From CAVOGJ01 sp963700865 (GTDB taxonomy: Bacteria > Planctomycetota > Planctomycetia > Pirellulales > Pirellulaceae): a stretch of DNA of 64,000 bases. Position numbers and translations under genes: made by a program. Positions 18,538 to 29,512 of the stretch are shown piece after piece (positions within the stretch are counted from its first letter, which is position 1; each line of letters starts with the position of its first letter). The notes beneath the pieces were generated by a model that was not told the origin of the DNA, made no database searches, and was given only the letters and a program-made list of their open reading frames with translations. The DNA is taken from NCBI GenBank assembly GCA_963700865.1, contig CAVOZC010000006.1:1-64000 (forward strand), given 5' to 3'.

Positions 18538-18591
18538 CGTGGGAGCCGCGGTTCCTGACGCGGTCGCCCCGGTGGTGTGGTGGCCGCCTCG

Positions 18592-20621
18592 CTACTTGGC
18601 AATTCCCCAGCCGCTAAAGATCAGGTAAAGTAACAGGGTCAGCATCACGCAGACGATGCCCGCGAGTTTAGCCCCCCGCGAGCCCTTCAGGTCCAGTTGG
18701 GTCCGCTGCTCAAACACGATGGGTTCGGCGAGCGGTCGGATCAGAGTCAATACAAACATTACCCCCAGGCAGATGCCAAAGACGATCGCCATGCGGTTGA
18801 GAAACTGAATCGACGGCGCCGCGAGCTTCAAACCGGAATAACAGACGATACTGGTGATCAGTCCCACCGAACCGGCGAAGCGGGGACAGCGTCGGGACAT
18901 CAGGCCCACGATAAAGATGGCCAGGATGCCAGGCGAGATGAGTCCCTGTGATTCTTGAATAACGGTAAAAATCGAGTTGGAAATATTCGGGTTTTCTAAT
19001 TGAGGCGCGAGCAGACCTGCCAGCAATCCAAAGATGACCACGCAAGCTCGACCTATACGCACGAGTGCCGTCTGGCCGGTCTCATGCAGCACATACTTCC
19101 CTACGAGGTCGAGCGTAAAGATCGAGGCGGCCGCGTTCAGCATGGCCGCCAGAGAACTGATCACGGCCCCCAACAAGGCGGCGATCACAAATCCCAACAG
19201 GCCCGTATTCTGGGGCAAAAGTCCCAGCAGGTGCCCCAGAGCCGTGTCGTATTTTGCGCGATCAGCGCCTGGGATGAGGTCGGTTTCCCATCGGCCGCCT
19301 TTGTGACTTGCTCATTGAAGGCGGCGATCTCTTCGTGCAGTGCGGGATTGACGAACTTCCAGGAATAGTCTTCCTTGGCATTAAACGTCTGGAATTCGGC
19401 AACCTCCACGGTAGACAATTGCTCTTCGGTCAGACTGAGGACAAACGCGTTATCGACCCTGGCCGCCAATCGTTGCGTTTCATCCGGGAACACGGCGAGC
19501 AGATACTTCGGCCCGACATGCTGGGTCAGCGTCATTTCGTCCGGAACCCGCACCATTTCGACAAATTCGGTGGCTGGATTGGCTCGCAAGTATTTGGCCA
19601 TCGCCACGGCCGCATCGCCACGGGCCGCGAGCTGCATTTCGTGCGAGAAGAGGTTAAACGCGATGATTCCAGGAATCACGACGATGAAGGGAATCAACAG
19701 TTTGAGAAACGCCGCGAAGACAATGCCTTTCTGGCCGTCGGCGAGTGACGAGGAACCCAACGTGCGCTGGGTAATGTACTGGTTCAGCCCCCAGTAGTAA
19801 AAATTTGGGATCCACAGACCCAGCAGCAGGGCAGTCCAGGGAAGGACCCCGTCGCTCGGAGGTAGAAACATATTCATCCGATTCGCGTTGAGATCCATGA
19901 AACGCTGAATCGCGGTTGTTCCCGGTGCCAGTTCCTTGACGGCGATTTCCCCGGTGGCGACATCCACGACGGTCGCTGCCTGATCGATTGATCCTAATTT
20001 GTCGAACGCGATGTACATGACGATCGATCCGCCGATGATCAACGCGGTGCCCTGAACGAGATCGGCCCAAGTTGATGCCTTGAGCCCGCCGGAGGCCACG
20101 TAGAGCACAGCAATGACGACGATAAAGGCGGCCGTCTTCCACAATGGGATTACCATTCCCCAACCTCGACTGAGCGTCTGCACCGTAAGCGCTCCCGAAT
20201 ACGTCACGGATGCCATCAAAATGAGATAAATCAATACGGTCGCAGCGGCCATCAGCAAGCGCGCGAGCCCGTTGTAGCGGTACTCGAGGAATTCCGGCAT
20301 CGTGAAAATGCCAATCCTCAAGAAATATGGAAGGAAGCAAAACGCCACAACAACCAGCGTCACGGCCGCCATCCACTCATAACTGGCAATGGCCAGGCCC
20401 ACATGGCTGGCCGCGCTGCCGCTCATCCCCACAAATTGCTCGGTCGAAATGTTGGCCGCAATCAGCGAAAACCCGATCAGCCACCACGACAGACCTCGCC
20501 CCGCCAGGAAGTAGTCGGACGCATTCTGTTTGCCGCCCTTGCCGCGACTCTTCCAAAGGCTGACGGCAATCACGAGCAGAATGAAGGTAACGAATACCAG
20601 GATGTCGATGGGGCCGATCAC
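18592..20621 (-). CDS. Sodium:solute symporter (SSS/SGLT family), frameshifted
   Basis: Na+-coupled uptake of a sugar, sugar acid or other organic solute through the inner membrane. N-terminal: DILVFVTFILLVIAVSL (TM1), SDYFLAGRGLSWWLIGFSLI, the family signature near TM2, and ISTEQFVGMSG. About 13-14 membrane segments follow, with AIGTALL-type helices in the C-terminal part (LLGFVIAALLGAVISSLAAM). The frame changes at the T-run 19252-19255; reading is restored as AKYDTALGHLLGLLPQNTG. A large soluble loop of about 150 residues sits between the middle helices. It follows the PfkB kinase (307-bp gap), so it probably imports that pathway's substrate. Total length about 675 residues. Confidence 0.85.
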
Positions 20622-20928
20622 GACTTGTCATCTTTCTGTAAGGGGAGGGGAACACCGGAGACCGAGGCGCGTGACAAGTGCCACGATGGCCCGCATTGTA
20701 GCCGTGAATGGATTTCTCAAAAGCCGACGAACGCGCCCATCGTGGCTGGGGCTTCCAGCCCCAGTCCCTTGCCCGCATATGTTGTGCTCTTCGCGGGCTT
20801 CGCGGGCTTCGCGGTGGCCCCATTGCCAAACCGATTGCCAGGGGAAAGTGGCGAAGGATCGCCGCACTCCACATCGTGGCTTCCAGCCGCCGGCACCACT
20901 CGATGGCCACACGGACCTTGCCGCTCCC
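20622..20928. other. Gap between kinase and symporter genes, repeats only
   Basis: About 300 bp with no gene. It holds the module TGGCTGGGGCTTCCAGCCCC at 20743 and a short tandem of cgcgggctt at about 20791-20815. The operon may be interrupted or attenuated here. Confidence 0.5.
20743..20761. repeat. Dispersed repeat TGGCTGGGGCTTCCAGCCC
   Basis: Variant of module 1 that forms a GGCTGG/CCAGCC hairpin; located between two genes of one cluster. Confidence 0.55.
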
Positions 20929-22009
20929 TTAGCGCTGCACGCGGGCCGAGCCGCCTTGGGCCAGTGCCTCCACTTCCGCCAGCGTCGCCATCGATACATC
21001 GCCCGGGAACGTGGGCAAGAGGGCTCCATGAGCCCAGCCCAGCCGTAGGGCCTCTTCCGGCGTGCGGCCGTCAAGCATGCCGAAAATCACGCCCGCGGCG
21101 AAACCGTCACCTCCACCAATCCGATCGAGAACGTCCAGCTGGCAGGTGGGACTGGTCAACTCCTGTCCGTCCAGCCATAGCACGGCCGCCCAGTCATGCC
21201 GGTTCGTCGAGTGGACTTCACGCAGCGTGGTGGCCACCATGCGAATATCGGGGAAATCAGCGCGGACCGCTTTGATCATGCCGAAGAAGGTGGCCGGGTC
21301 CAGTTGCGAGGCGGTGGTGGCAACCTGAGGCCCCTTGATTCCCAAACTCAGCTGTAAGTCTTCTTCATTGCCGATCAGGACATCCACGTGCCGGACAATA
21401 TCACGCATAACCGCTTGGCCTTTTTCAGCACCTCCCATCGTCGCCCACAGTTTGGCTCGATAATTAAGATCAAACGACGTCACCGCGCTGCGGCGCGAGC
21501 CGCCTGCATCCCCTCGATGACCACCTGGGACGTGGTTTCGGAGAGCGAAGCGAAAATGCCCCCGGAATGAAACCAGCGGATGCCGTCGGCGAAGATTCGC
21601 GACCAATCAAAATCTCCCGGCTTGAGCAGCGCGGCCGCCTCATTGGCCCGATTGTAAAAAACGACCGGCGCCCGGACACCATGGCCCCGATCACTGTACA
21701 CCGTGGCGATGTTCGGGCCCCGCACGCCATCATGAGTAAAGTGTTTGTAAAACGGGGTGACTCCCATTTCCCGCACTTGCGCCGGACAAGTTCCCCGATT
21801 CCGTGGTCCACCATCGCCGTCGCGATGCCCGTCTTGAGCCCAAAACAGGCTGCGAGATTGGCCGCCACATTGTATTCGCCGCCCGAGACATGTATGGCAA
21901 AATTGCGGGCCCGGCGGAACGGAACAATGCCCGGATCGAGGCGCGTTACCAGGGCGCCGACGGAAACAAAATCGATGGCACAGTCATCGGAACGTATTGC
22001 CAACCCCAT
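20929..22009 (-). CDS. PfkB-family carbohydrate kinase, probable 2-keto-3-deoxygluconate kinase, two frameshifts
   Basis: Ribokinase-fold kinase, most like KDG kinases. N-terminal: FVSVGALVTRLDPGIVPFRR, VSGGEYNVAANLAACFGLKT (ribokinase GG motif). Middle: VREMGVTPFYKHFTHDGVRG, VFYNRANEAAALLKPGDFDW, FDLNYRAKLW (FDxNxR-type). C-terminal: DRIGGGDGFAAGVIFGML, the catalytic GxGD motif with its base Asp. The text is spread over three frames, with breaks at about 21770-21786 (R to AQVREMG) and about 21482-21495 (EGMQAARAA to AVTSFDLNY). Two lesions in one gene most likely reflect assembly indels. Upstream is an SDR gene, downstream the symporter, which fits uronate catabolism. Confidence 0.83.
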
Positions 22010-22090
22010 GTTGATCCTTTCAGTCGCTGTGCCGCCTTGCCCGTTGCGCTCTCAATGGCGATCACCAGGTAAAGCATGACTTGTCGGTCG

Positions 22091-22897
22091 TTAAATGGTC
22101 ACTGAGGAGAATCCGCCGTCGACGACAATATTCTGGCCTGTCACAAACGAAGAAGCCCGCGGGCTCGCCAGCCAGACGACGACCCCACTCAACTCGTCCG
22201 CCTTGCCAAAACGGGCCATGGGCGTGTGGCCGATGATCTGTTCTCCTCGCGCGGTATAGCTGCCGTCCTCTTGAAACAGCAGTGACATGTTCTGTTCGGC
22301 GGGAAAAAAGCCGGGACTGATGGCATTGACGCGAACTCCCGCGGTCGCCCATTCGCGGGCCAAAAACATCGTGAGGTTGATCACGGCCGCCTTCGCCGCC
22401 GAGTAGGCCACGACGCGCGATAAAGGGGTCATCCCCGCCATGGATGCGATATTGATGATGCTGCCGCGGCTTTCACGCACCATCAACTCGCCAAACACCT
22501 GCGACGGCAGCAGCGCGCCGCCGACGAGGTTCAGATCAAACACATCACGCCAGGCTTCCAAGGGTAAGTGACAGAAATCGCTTCCCGGCGAAAGCGTGGC
22601 GTCGGGACGGTTGCCGCCCGCCGCATTCACGAGGATGGTGGCAATACCTTGCTGGGCCGCAACCGCGTCGCGGGCCGCGCGGAGCGAATCGGCATTCAAC
22701 GCGTCCGCCGGGTGAAAAACGGCGTTCCCGCCGAATGATTCAATCTTCGCGGCACATGCTGCTCCACGATCCGCGTTGCGTCCAAGGATCGCCACGCGGG
22801 CTCCGTGCTGCGCCAAGCCCACGGCCATGGCGCTTCCCAGCGCGCCCGTACCGCCCACGACGACAGCGGCCTGATCGGTTAAGTCGAAGATGCTCAT
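22091..22897 (-). CDS. Short-chain dehydrogenase/reductase, probable fructuronate/mannonate oxidoreductase
   Basis: NAD(P)-dependent SDR. VVVGGTGALGSAMAVGLAQH is the glycine-rich cofactor motif, ILVNAAGGNRPDATLSPGSD the NxAG region, INIASMAGMTPLSRVVAYSA the catalytic Ser, then YSAAKAAVINLT (YxxxK), and NAISPGFFPAEQN. The extended AAGGNRPDATLSPG loop and PSQVFGE are typical of the SDR subgroup that reduces D-fructuronate to D-mannonate. It is first in a run with the PfkB kinase 81 bp downstream and a Na+ symporter beyond. Together these could import a hexuronate and convert it to 2-keto-3-deoxygluconate 6-phosphate; a mannonate dehydratase and aldolase would be needed from elsewhere. Role inferred from context. 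Confidence 0.85.
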   Translation of the reverse strand: MSIFDLTDQAAVVVGGTGALGSAMAVGLAQHGARVAILGRNADRGAACAAKIESFGGNAVFHPADALNADSLRAARDAVAAQQGIATILVNAAGGNRPDATLSPGSDFCHLPLEAWRDVFDLNLVGGALLPSQVFGELMVRESRGSIINIASMAGMTPLSRVVAYSAAKAAVINLTMFLAREWATAGVRVNAISPGFFPAEQNMSLLFQEDGSYTARGEQIIGHTPMARFGKADELSGVVVWLASPRASSFVTGQNIVVDGGFSSVTI

Positions 22898-23009
22898 GCG
22901 GAGACCTGTTTGAGAAAAGCGTTCCGCGGGACCCGCCCGCGGCGGGTTGCGTGGTCAATATTCTAATTGGAAATCGATATCCGTCTTGGGGTGGAGGCAC
23001 GTATCTTCG

Positions 23010-23106
23010 TGGCTGGGGCATCCTGCCACGTCGATTCTGAGTACCGGCCGACCAAGGTCTGGCGACTTCGGCTACGAGGATAGCTCGTGGCTGGGGCATC
23101 CTGCCA
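23010..23106. repeat. Dispersed repeat cluster: module 1, module 2, module 1
   Basis: TGGCTGGGGCATCCTGCCA at 23010-23028 and 23088-23106, flanking GTCTGGCGACTTCGGCTACG at 23057-23076. This is the most complete array of the repeat family, in the gap between the DUF1579 and SDR genes. Confidence 0.7.
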
Positions 23107-23148
23107 CCGTCAATACTCGGCCTAACGCGTGCGAACCAAGCGACCGAA

Positions 23149-23740
23149 CTACTTCGCCGCACGCGTATAGATCAGCTCCATCGATTTCGTTTCCTTCCCA
23201 TCGGGGGTCATCATGTACATGGTAAAGGTGAACTGATTGTCACTTTCATGCGTCGATACCATTTTCACCCTCATGGGTCCCATGGGGGATGACATCTCCG
23301 AATACTCGGTCATCGTATGGGTGGCCGGATCCAGCGTGCCTTCCGACGACATGACACCGGTACCCATGTTGTCGATCCAGCTGCCGACGTACTTCTTGCT
23401 TGGCGTTGTCGTAACCGGTGATTCCCATACCTTCGAAGGCCTCGCCATTCACGGTCGATCGAAAGTGCTGCAGGAGATAGCGGCCGCCCATGATGGTCTC
23501 GAAGGTTGCGTCACCCGAGGTGATGGCCGGTGCGGACGAGTTCATCGTGTAATCGGTTGTCTTGACCGTCCAGTTTCCGACCATCTCTTGGAAGCGGGCA
23601 TGGTGTTCGCACGGCGTTGAAAACGCCTTCCAGAGGGCCTCCATTTTTGCTTGATCCGGCGACTGCTCTTGGGCGAGCAAGGCACATGCCAGCAGCGACA
23701 AGATGCAACTGGCAACGATCGAGGTCGTACGGATGCGCAT
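23149..23740 (-). CDS. Secreted DUF1579 protein, frameshifted
   Basis: Family of unknown function with a lipocalin-like beta-barrel outlook. Start at 23740 (MRIRTTSIVASCIL) has RBS aggaga 8 bases upstream and begins a signal peptide ending near CALLAQ. Family landmarks: HARFQEMVGNWTVKTTDY, then TFETIMGGRYLLQHFRS, FEGMGITGYDN, and in the second frame KKYVGSWIDNMGTGVMSSEG, followed by GKETKSMELIYTRAAK, the closing line of the family. The frame changes at about 23393-23404. All family blocks are present in order, so the break may be technical. Alone on its strand; function unknown. Confidence 0.85.
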
Positions 23741-23913
23741 GACGAAATCTCCTGGGTTCAAATAGGGGACTGCTTCACGACGGCCAAGGTCGAACGTCTA
23801 CCCGGCCCAACGGCGACTCGACGCAGCCGATGGTATCGCAAGTCCCGATAGGTTACCACGGATTCATCGACCGAACAGGCCGAGACATGGTCGTCGTTGC
23901 CAAAGGCCATCGC

Positions 23914-24576
23914 TCACGACTCGTCGGGCGACGGTTGGCCGTACGCCTGCTGTTTGAATCGGCGTATCCGCTCCAGGCTCGAGGCGGGGATCTCGTAGAC
24001 GTCTCCCAGCGTTCGAGCGAGAAGATATTTTTGAGCGGCGGTTTCGACGACCTGGCTTGTCTCAAGGGCCGCGTCGAGTGTTTCGCCGACCGTTACCAGC
24101 CCATGGTTGGCCAGCAAGACGGCTTGCCGCTGCCCCAGTGCCCTGACCGCATGCCTCGAAAGTGCCTCGGTCGCGGTGTCGGCGTAATCGGCGACGAGTA
24201 CCGAGCCTCCAACCATTGCCAAAGCCGCTTCAATGGGGGGCAAGGGTTGGCGGGCCGTCGCCAAGACGCAGGCATACAGGGCATGGGTGTGAATGATCGC
24301 CATCACATCCTCGCGGGCCGCGTAAATGTCCCGATGCAGTCGTGATTCGACCGAGGGTCGGCGGTCACCGGCGACCCTTTGCAGCTCGGCATTCAGATGG
24401 CAAATATCGACCGTCCGCAAATCGTTATAGGTCATGCCACTGGGCGTCACCAGGAATTCGCCGCAGCCTGGCATCAAGCGCACGCTCAGGTTGCCGTTGG
24501 TTCCCTGCACCAGTCCGGCTTGCTGCACGCGGCCGGCACAGCGAATCAGCGCGGCACGCAAGGGCTCGGTGTCCAT
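23914..24576 (-). CDS. Class II aldolase (fuculose-phosphate-type)
   Basis: Zinc-dependent aldolase that cleaves a sugar phosphate (fuculose-, ribulose- or related) to dihydroxyacetone phosphate and an aldehyde. QAGLVQGTNGNLSVRL is the phosphate/substrate N-terminal motif; FLVTPSGMTY and SRLHRDIYAAR follow; AIIHTHALYACVLA has the His-x-His zinc pair; AVLLANHGLVTVG holds the third His. Length 220 residues is typical. I start at 24576 (MDTEPLRAAL); the longer frame to 24651 adds a low-quality N-terminus. Monocistronic as far as seen, near the sugar-acid genes, so a link to sugar catabolism is possible. Confidence 0.85.
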   Translation of the reverse strand: MDTEPLRAALIRCAGRVQQAGLVQGTNGNLSVRLMPGCGEFLVTPSGMTYNDLRTVDICHLNAELQRVAGDRRPSVESRLHRDIYAAREDVMAIIHTHALYACVLATARQPLPPIEAALAMVGGSVLVADYADTATEALSRHAVRALGQRQAVLLANHGLVTVGETLDAALETSQVVETAAQKYLLARTLGDVYEIPASSLERIRRFKQQAYGQPSPDES

Positions 24577-24880
24577 CGAGGCGATCCGAACAGGAGAAGT
24601 TGGGAAACGAGAGGGCCACACCAAGGACGCGGCGGAGTCAAGCAAAATCAATCACGAAAATCATAGCAAAACGGTCGCCGGGTGAAAATCGGTCGCGCGC
24701 GATCCGGGAGCGTCGTATAAAGCCTTGTGTGGTAGGGCGGCACAAATTAGGCTCCATAGCTACGCTCGAGTGGGCTTGGCGGCGGCATTCATCCGAAAAC
24801 GGATGAATTCGTTATTTTAAGATTTGGCGCATGCTTGTCGGCAGTGCTTGATTTCATCGCATGGAGTATCAGGAGTCCCT
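24577..24880. other. Divergent upstream region of the subtilase gene
   Basis: About 300 bp; no gene seen. It contains the promoters for the aldolase (minus) and the large subtilase (plus). A run gtcgctacaaa is absent and no strong -10/-35 stands out. Confidence 0.4.
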
Positions 24881-27800
24881 ATGGCACACGGTCCACGCAG
24901 GTTTTCGAAGCCTCGAAGCAGTTTCAATTTAGGAATGGAATGTCTGGAGGAGCGGCAGTTGCTGGCGGCGGATGTCGGCGTCGATGTGGACCGGGCCGAG
25001 TTCCCGAATGACCCGTTTTCCCGGTTGGCATTTCCGCTGGAGGAGTTGCTGGACCGCACGAAAACGCATGCCTACCTTGACGGTCAATTATCGGTTGGCT
25101 TTCGTTTCGACGATCCCATTGCCCGCGGCGTCACGGTCAACGATTGGTTCTGGCAGGATCACCTGGCGGAGATTGATCTTCAGACGTGGGAGGTCGGGCT
25201 GGATTACGAGCGTCCCGACGGCACGACGGCGGTGATCGTTGATCTGACATTTTCACCCGAGATACCGGTCACGACCGTGATGCAGGATTTGGCGGATGCC
25301 CCCTTCGTTGTTTGGACAACACCGGCATTTTATTACGACAGTGCCGAAGACCCGCGCGAATTTGTTCCGAATGATCCACGTTATGGGGACCAATACCATC
25401 ATCCGCTCATGCAGAATGATTTGGCCTGGGACATCACGACGGGGAATCCATCGGTGAAGATTGCCATCACCGACGATGGTGTCGACCGCACGCACGACGA
25501 TTTGAGCGCGAACATCTGGAATAACACCGCCGAGATCGCGGGCGACGGCGTCGACAACGACGGCAATGGTTACGTTGACGACGTCGAGGGCTGGGATTTC
25601 ATCGACCAGGACAACAACCCGGACCCGAACGGGTCGGACAATCACGGCACGCACGTGGCTGGCATTGCCGCGGGACGCATCAATAACGGTCTGGGTGTGG
25701 CAGGGACGGCGGGGAACGCGACGATCATGCCGGTCAAATTCTACGACCTGGCTCGATCATCCGCGTGGACCGGACCGGTCATCCGCGAATCGTTTGAATA
25801 CGCCGTTGACAATGGGGCGCAGATCGTTAGCACCAGTTACAACATCAATGGCTGGGTGGGCGATGCAAATTTTACGTCGGGCCTTCAGTACATCGTCGAT
25901 TCAGGCGCTTTGCATTTCAATTCGGCGGGCAACGGGGGTGAACTGAATCCGGCCCGGCAGGCCTTTCAACAGACCCTGTTGGTGGCAAGTACGGAAAGTA
26001 ATGACCGTCTAAGCAGTTTCAGCAATTACGGAACGGGAGTCGACATTTCGGCGCCCGGCGGCAACATTCTTTCGACCATCCCCACGGACACGTACGATTA
26101 TTTTTCCGGCACCAGCATGGCGACTCCCAACGCCGCTGGCGTGGCCGCGTTGATCTGGTCGGCCCACCCGACCTGGACCAACTATCAGGTGGCGGCGCAG
26201 TTGGTGGGAACGGCGGACAACATCGACGCCCAGAATCCGGGTCGTGCTGGCCTGTTGGGGGGTGGACGTGTCAACTCGTTCCAGGCGTTAACGAGTGCCT
26301 TGGCGGCTCCGCGCGTTGCGCGACTGATCGGCGTGCCGGAAAACGGTGCCGTCACGGAGAACACATCGATCACGACTTTCCAAGTCGACTTTGACAAGGT
26401 ACTCGATCCGTCATCGGCCAACACGGCGTCCAATTTTGAATTGATCAATGCGGGACCGGACGGAGTGTTTGACACGGCTGATGATGAAACGATCGGAACG
26501 TCGCTTGCCAACCAGTACATGGTGGGCTCGAATCAAGTCACGATCCAAGTGGACGGTGGTTCGCTGGAAGTTGGTGACTATCGGCTGCGCGTTGCCTCTG
26601 GCGGCCTGGTCGATCCCTTTGGCACGGCCTTGGACGGCAATGCCGATGGCGTCGCCGGGGGTGATTATGAAACCCTCTTTGCCGTCGTGAATCCGTTCAA
26701 ATCAAGCGGTCCGGTACCGAGCCTGATCTCGCAGCGGACGGAAGCGGGCGCATCGCTCGGTTCTGCGTCGGAAGTCGATGTGGTCCGTTTTTACGCGGAA
26801 GCCGGAGAGACAATTACCGCGGTGGCTCGTCCCGTAAATCCGGCAGCCGTGCTCAGCTTGGAAGTCGCGGGAGTGACAGGCCCGATCTCGGCTGCCGCGG
26901 CGGGAGAGTCGCTGACGCTGCCGATCGCGGCCGTTTCGGCGGACGGAGAGTACGAGTTTCGGGTCAGCAGTTCGGCGGCGACTCAGTATTCGCTCGACAT
27001 TTACCGCAACGTCGATGTTTCAGGTCTGGTGGAAACACCGTCAGCTATCAGCCTGGATGGTTCCAAAATCGACCTGGGATCCGCCCGCTATGCGGCACTC
27101 GCCAAAGCCAATGGGGTGACGGGAGACCCCTCGTTTGATCATTACAACAACGGGTCCTTGTTTGTCGACATTTCGGGTACGGGAATACCGCTCGGATTGG
27201 CCGACGACGGCGAAGCCACAATTTCCACGACGGTGGGAAATGTCCTGCTCCCCTCGGGACCGGTGACCATCGGAAACAATGGCGTGATTGCTGCCGGCAG
27301 CAGTGTCACGATTGATTATTTGAACGACCCAATCCCCACGACCGATTTCAGTGGCGCCGCGCTGATGCCGTTTTGGGACGATATCGACTCGGAAACCGGC
27401 AACGTCTATTGGCAGGAGACGCAAATCAATGGCGTCGATACCCTCATCGTGCAGTGGGAAGCGCGTCCGCACTACAACGGCATTGGAGCCGCAACCTTCC
27501 AAGTTCAATTATTCCAATCGGGCTCCGTACTCGCGCGCTACGCGTATGAAGACGTCGATTTCGGCAACGCCGGTTTCAACGGCGGAGCGTCGGCCACCAT
27601 CGGTTTTCAGGTCGACGACCAACTGTATGGGCAATTTTCCCAGAACACGAGCGTGTTGAGTAATGGGGACGTCGTGGATATTACCCTTGGGACTCCGGCT
27701 GTTGACGTGGATACCTTCACGGTGGACCTCTCGGATTCGCTTGGTCAGCGGATCGACCTGTACCTGAAAGGCGCCACGACGTCGTTTGCAATGGCCACTG

Positions 27801-29492
27801 TCGAGCTGCTGGATCCGACGGATAGCGTCGTGGCCACCGGGTCATCCAGCGGCTCGTTTGATTTGGCCATCTTTGACGCACCCATCGATCTGGCAGGCGT
27901 GTATACGGTCCGCGTCACCGCCGGATTCACGGGCGATTACTATGTCGTGCTGACGGATGATCTGGCGATTGATTCCGAGCCGAACAATACGCCGGCGACG
28001 GCCCGCGATCTGAATGGCATGTCGGGGTCCTTGGGCAACATTTCGGGCGGCGCGATCCAGCACACCCGCTACAACGATATTTCCCGGTTCGTGGATATTT
28101 CCGCGGATGGCACGGCGCTGGGGCTGGCCGACGATGACGAGGCCACGATCAACACGACGGTCGGCAACGCATTGTTTCCAGCGGGGCCGACCACGATCGG
28201 CAATAATGGCGTGGTCGCCTCGGGAGCGGGTGTGGCGGTAGGGACCGGAAATAGTGCCTTGCCATCGACTTCGTTCGCAGCGGCGTTGTCCGTATTCTGG
28301 GATGACATCGATGCGGACACCGGCAACGTCTATTGGTCCGAGCGGCAGGTGAACGGCATCGACACCTTGATCGTCCAATGGGATTCTCGGCCGCACTTTT
28401 CGAACATTGGCGATGCCACGTTCCAAGTTCAATTATTCGCATCCGGCCCCGTCGCCGCTCGCTTTGTCTACAAAGACGTCGATTTTGGCGATCCGCAGTT
28501 CAGCTTCGGGGCGAGCGCGACGGTGGGCGTGCAGAGCGATCCATTCACCGGAGTGACCGTCGTCGATAATCAGGCCTCGCTGGCCAACGGCGACGTGATC
28601 GACTTCAGTACGTTGGAGCTGGACGTGTATCGCATCGACCTGGCCCCCGGCCAACAGGTGACGGTGTCCACGGCGACTCCGTTCGACAATCCGCAAAACG
28701 AACCACTTAATGATCTGGATGTGGACCTGAAGTTGCTCGATGTGAACGAAGATGTCGTTGCGTCGGATGTCGATTCGGCGGGCGACGGTCGCAATGCGTT
28801 GCTCACTTATGCCTCGCCTGCGGGCGGCACCTTCTACGTCGAGGTCGGATTCCGCCGGCGGCGCGGGCAATTATGTCCTGCGGGTCACGTCGGCCACCGC
28901 ATTGGACGGGGATTTTGACGACGACGGGGACTACGACTGCGATGATATCAATGCCCTGACAAACGTGGTGGCAGCGGGCGGCTTCGACGCGAATTTCGAT
29001 CTGAGTGGCGATGGACTGGCCCTGAATCTGGACGACGTGGACGCCTGGCTGGCCGAGGCCGCGCAGGCCAACGGTTTCGCATCCGCTTACCTGTACGGCG
29101 ACGCCAATCTGGATGGCACCGTCGATGTCAGCGACTTCAACATCTGGAACGGCCAGAAATTTACGGTCAACGCCAATTGGTGTGAAGGAGATTTTGACGC
29201 CAACGGCGTGGTCGATGTTTCCGATTTCAATTTGCTGAATCAAAACATCTACACGGGCATCACCCCCCTCCTGCGCGACACGGAGCGTGGTTCGAGGACC
29301 GATCGCACGGTCGAACTGATGTCATTTGAGCAGGCGGCTCCGCGATTCGACGAGCCGATTCTGGTGGGTCGGAATTCCGCCCGCAGCGATCTTCGTAACC
29401 TGGGCGTCCATCGAGAGGCCGTCGATCGGATCTTTGGTGAAGCGAAGGAGCTTTCGTCGGTCACCGGCCGTTGGGAAACCAGCTGGGCTTAG
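24881..29492 (+). CDS. Very large secreted S8 subtilisin-like protease with LEPR-XLL motif, PPC-like and duplicated modules, and dockerin-like repeats; frameshifted
   Basis: Extracellular serine protease of about 1,535 residues. Start at 24881 has RBS aggag. The N-terminus MAHGPRRFSKPRSS leads to MECLEERQLLAADV, the planctomycete LEPR-XLL anchor or export motif. Catalytic triad: IAITDDGVDRTHDD (Asp about 197), DNHGTHVAGIAAG (His about 253), SGTSMATPNAAGVAA (Ser about 411). Then follow Ig-like and pre-peptidase C-terminal-like domains and two copies of a FWDDIDxxTGNVYW module (nt 27130-27690 and 28060-28610). The frame changes at 28841-28852, before GDFDDDGDYDCDD and DGTVDVSDFNIWN, which are dockerin-type calcium repeats. 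The final 75 residues have no known domain. Bidirectional terminator follows. Confidence 0.85.
27130..27690 (+). repeat. Intragenic module, copy 1
   Basis: Encodes GLADDGEATISTTVGN to VLSNGDVVDI in the subtilase. The same succession of motifs (IGNNGV, FWDDIDSETGNVYW, GVDTLIVQWEARPHY, ATFQVQLF, YEDVDFG) recurs at 28060-28610. The central part resembles a nidogen-like beta-sandwich. Confidence 0.75.
28060..28610 (+). repeat. Intragenic module, copy 2
   Basis: Encodes GLADDDEATINTTVGNALF to NGDVIDF; blocks IGNNGV, FWDDIDADTGNVYW, GIDTLIVQWDSRPHF and ATFQVQLF align with copy 1 without gaps over most of the length. A DNA run caagttcaattattc is identical in both copies (27499, 28423). Confidence 0.75.
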
Positions 29493-29512
29493 CCATTCGG
29501 CTGGCATCCATG

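Noticed and set aside
20403..21275. Plus-strand frame of 290 codons over the symporter/kinase gap
   Set aside because: It covers two clear minus-strand genes and reads as low-complexity Pro/Arg/Ser text without motif.
9238..23106. Possible CRISPR array
   Set aside because: The repeats are few, far apart, without regular spacers or cas genes, so they are dispersed repeats.
24650..24823. Possible small RNA upstream of the subtilase
   Set aside because: No stable fold or terminator seen by eye.
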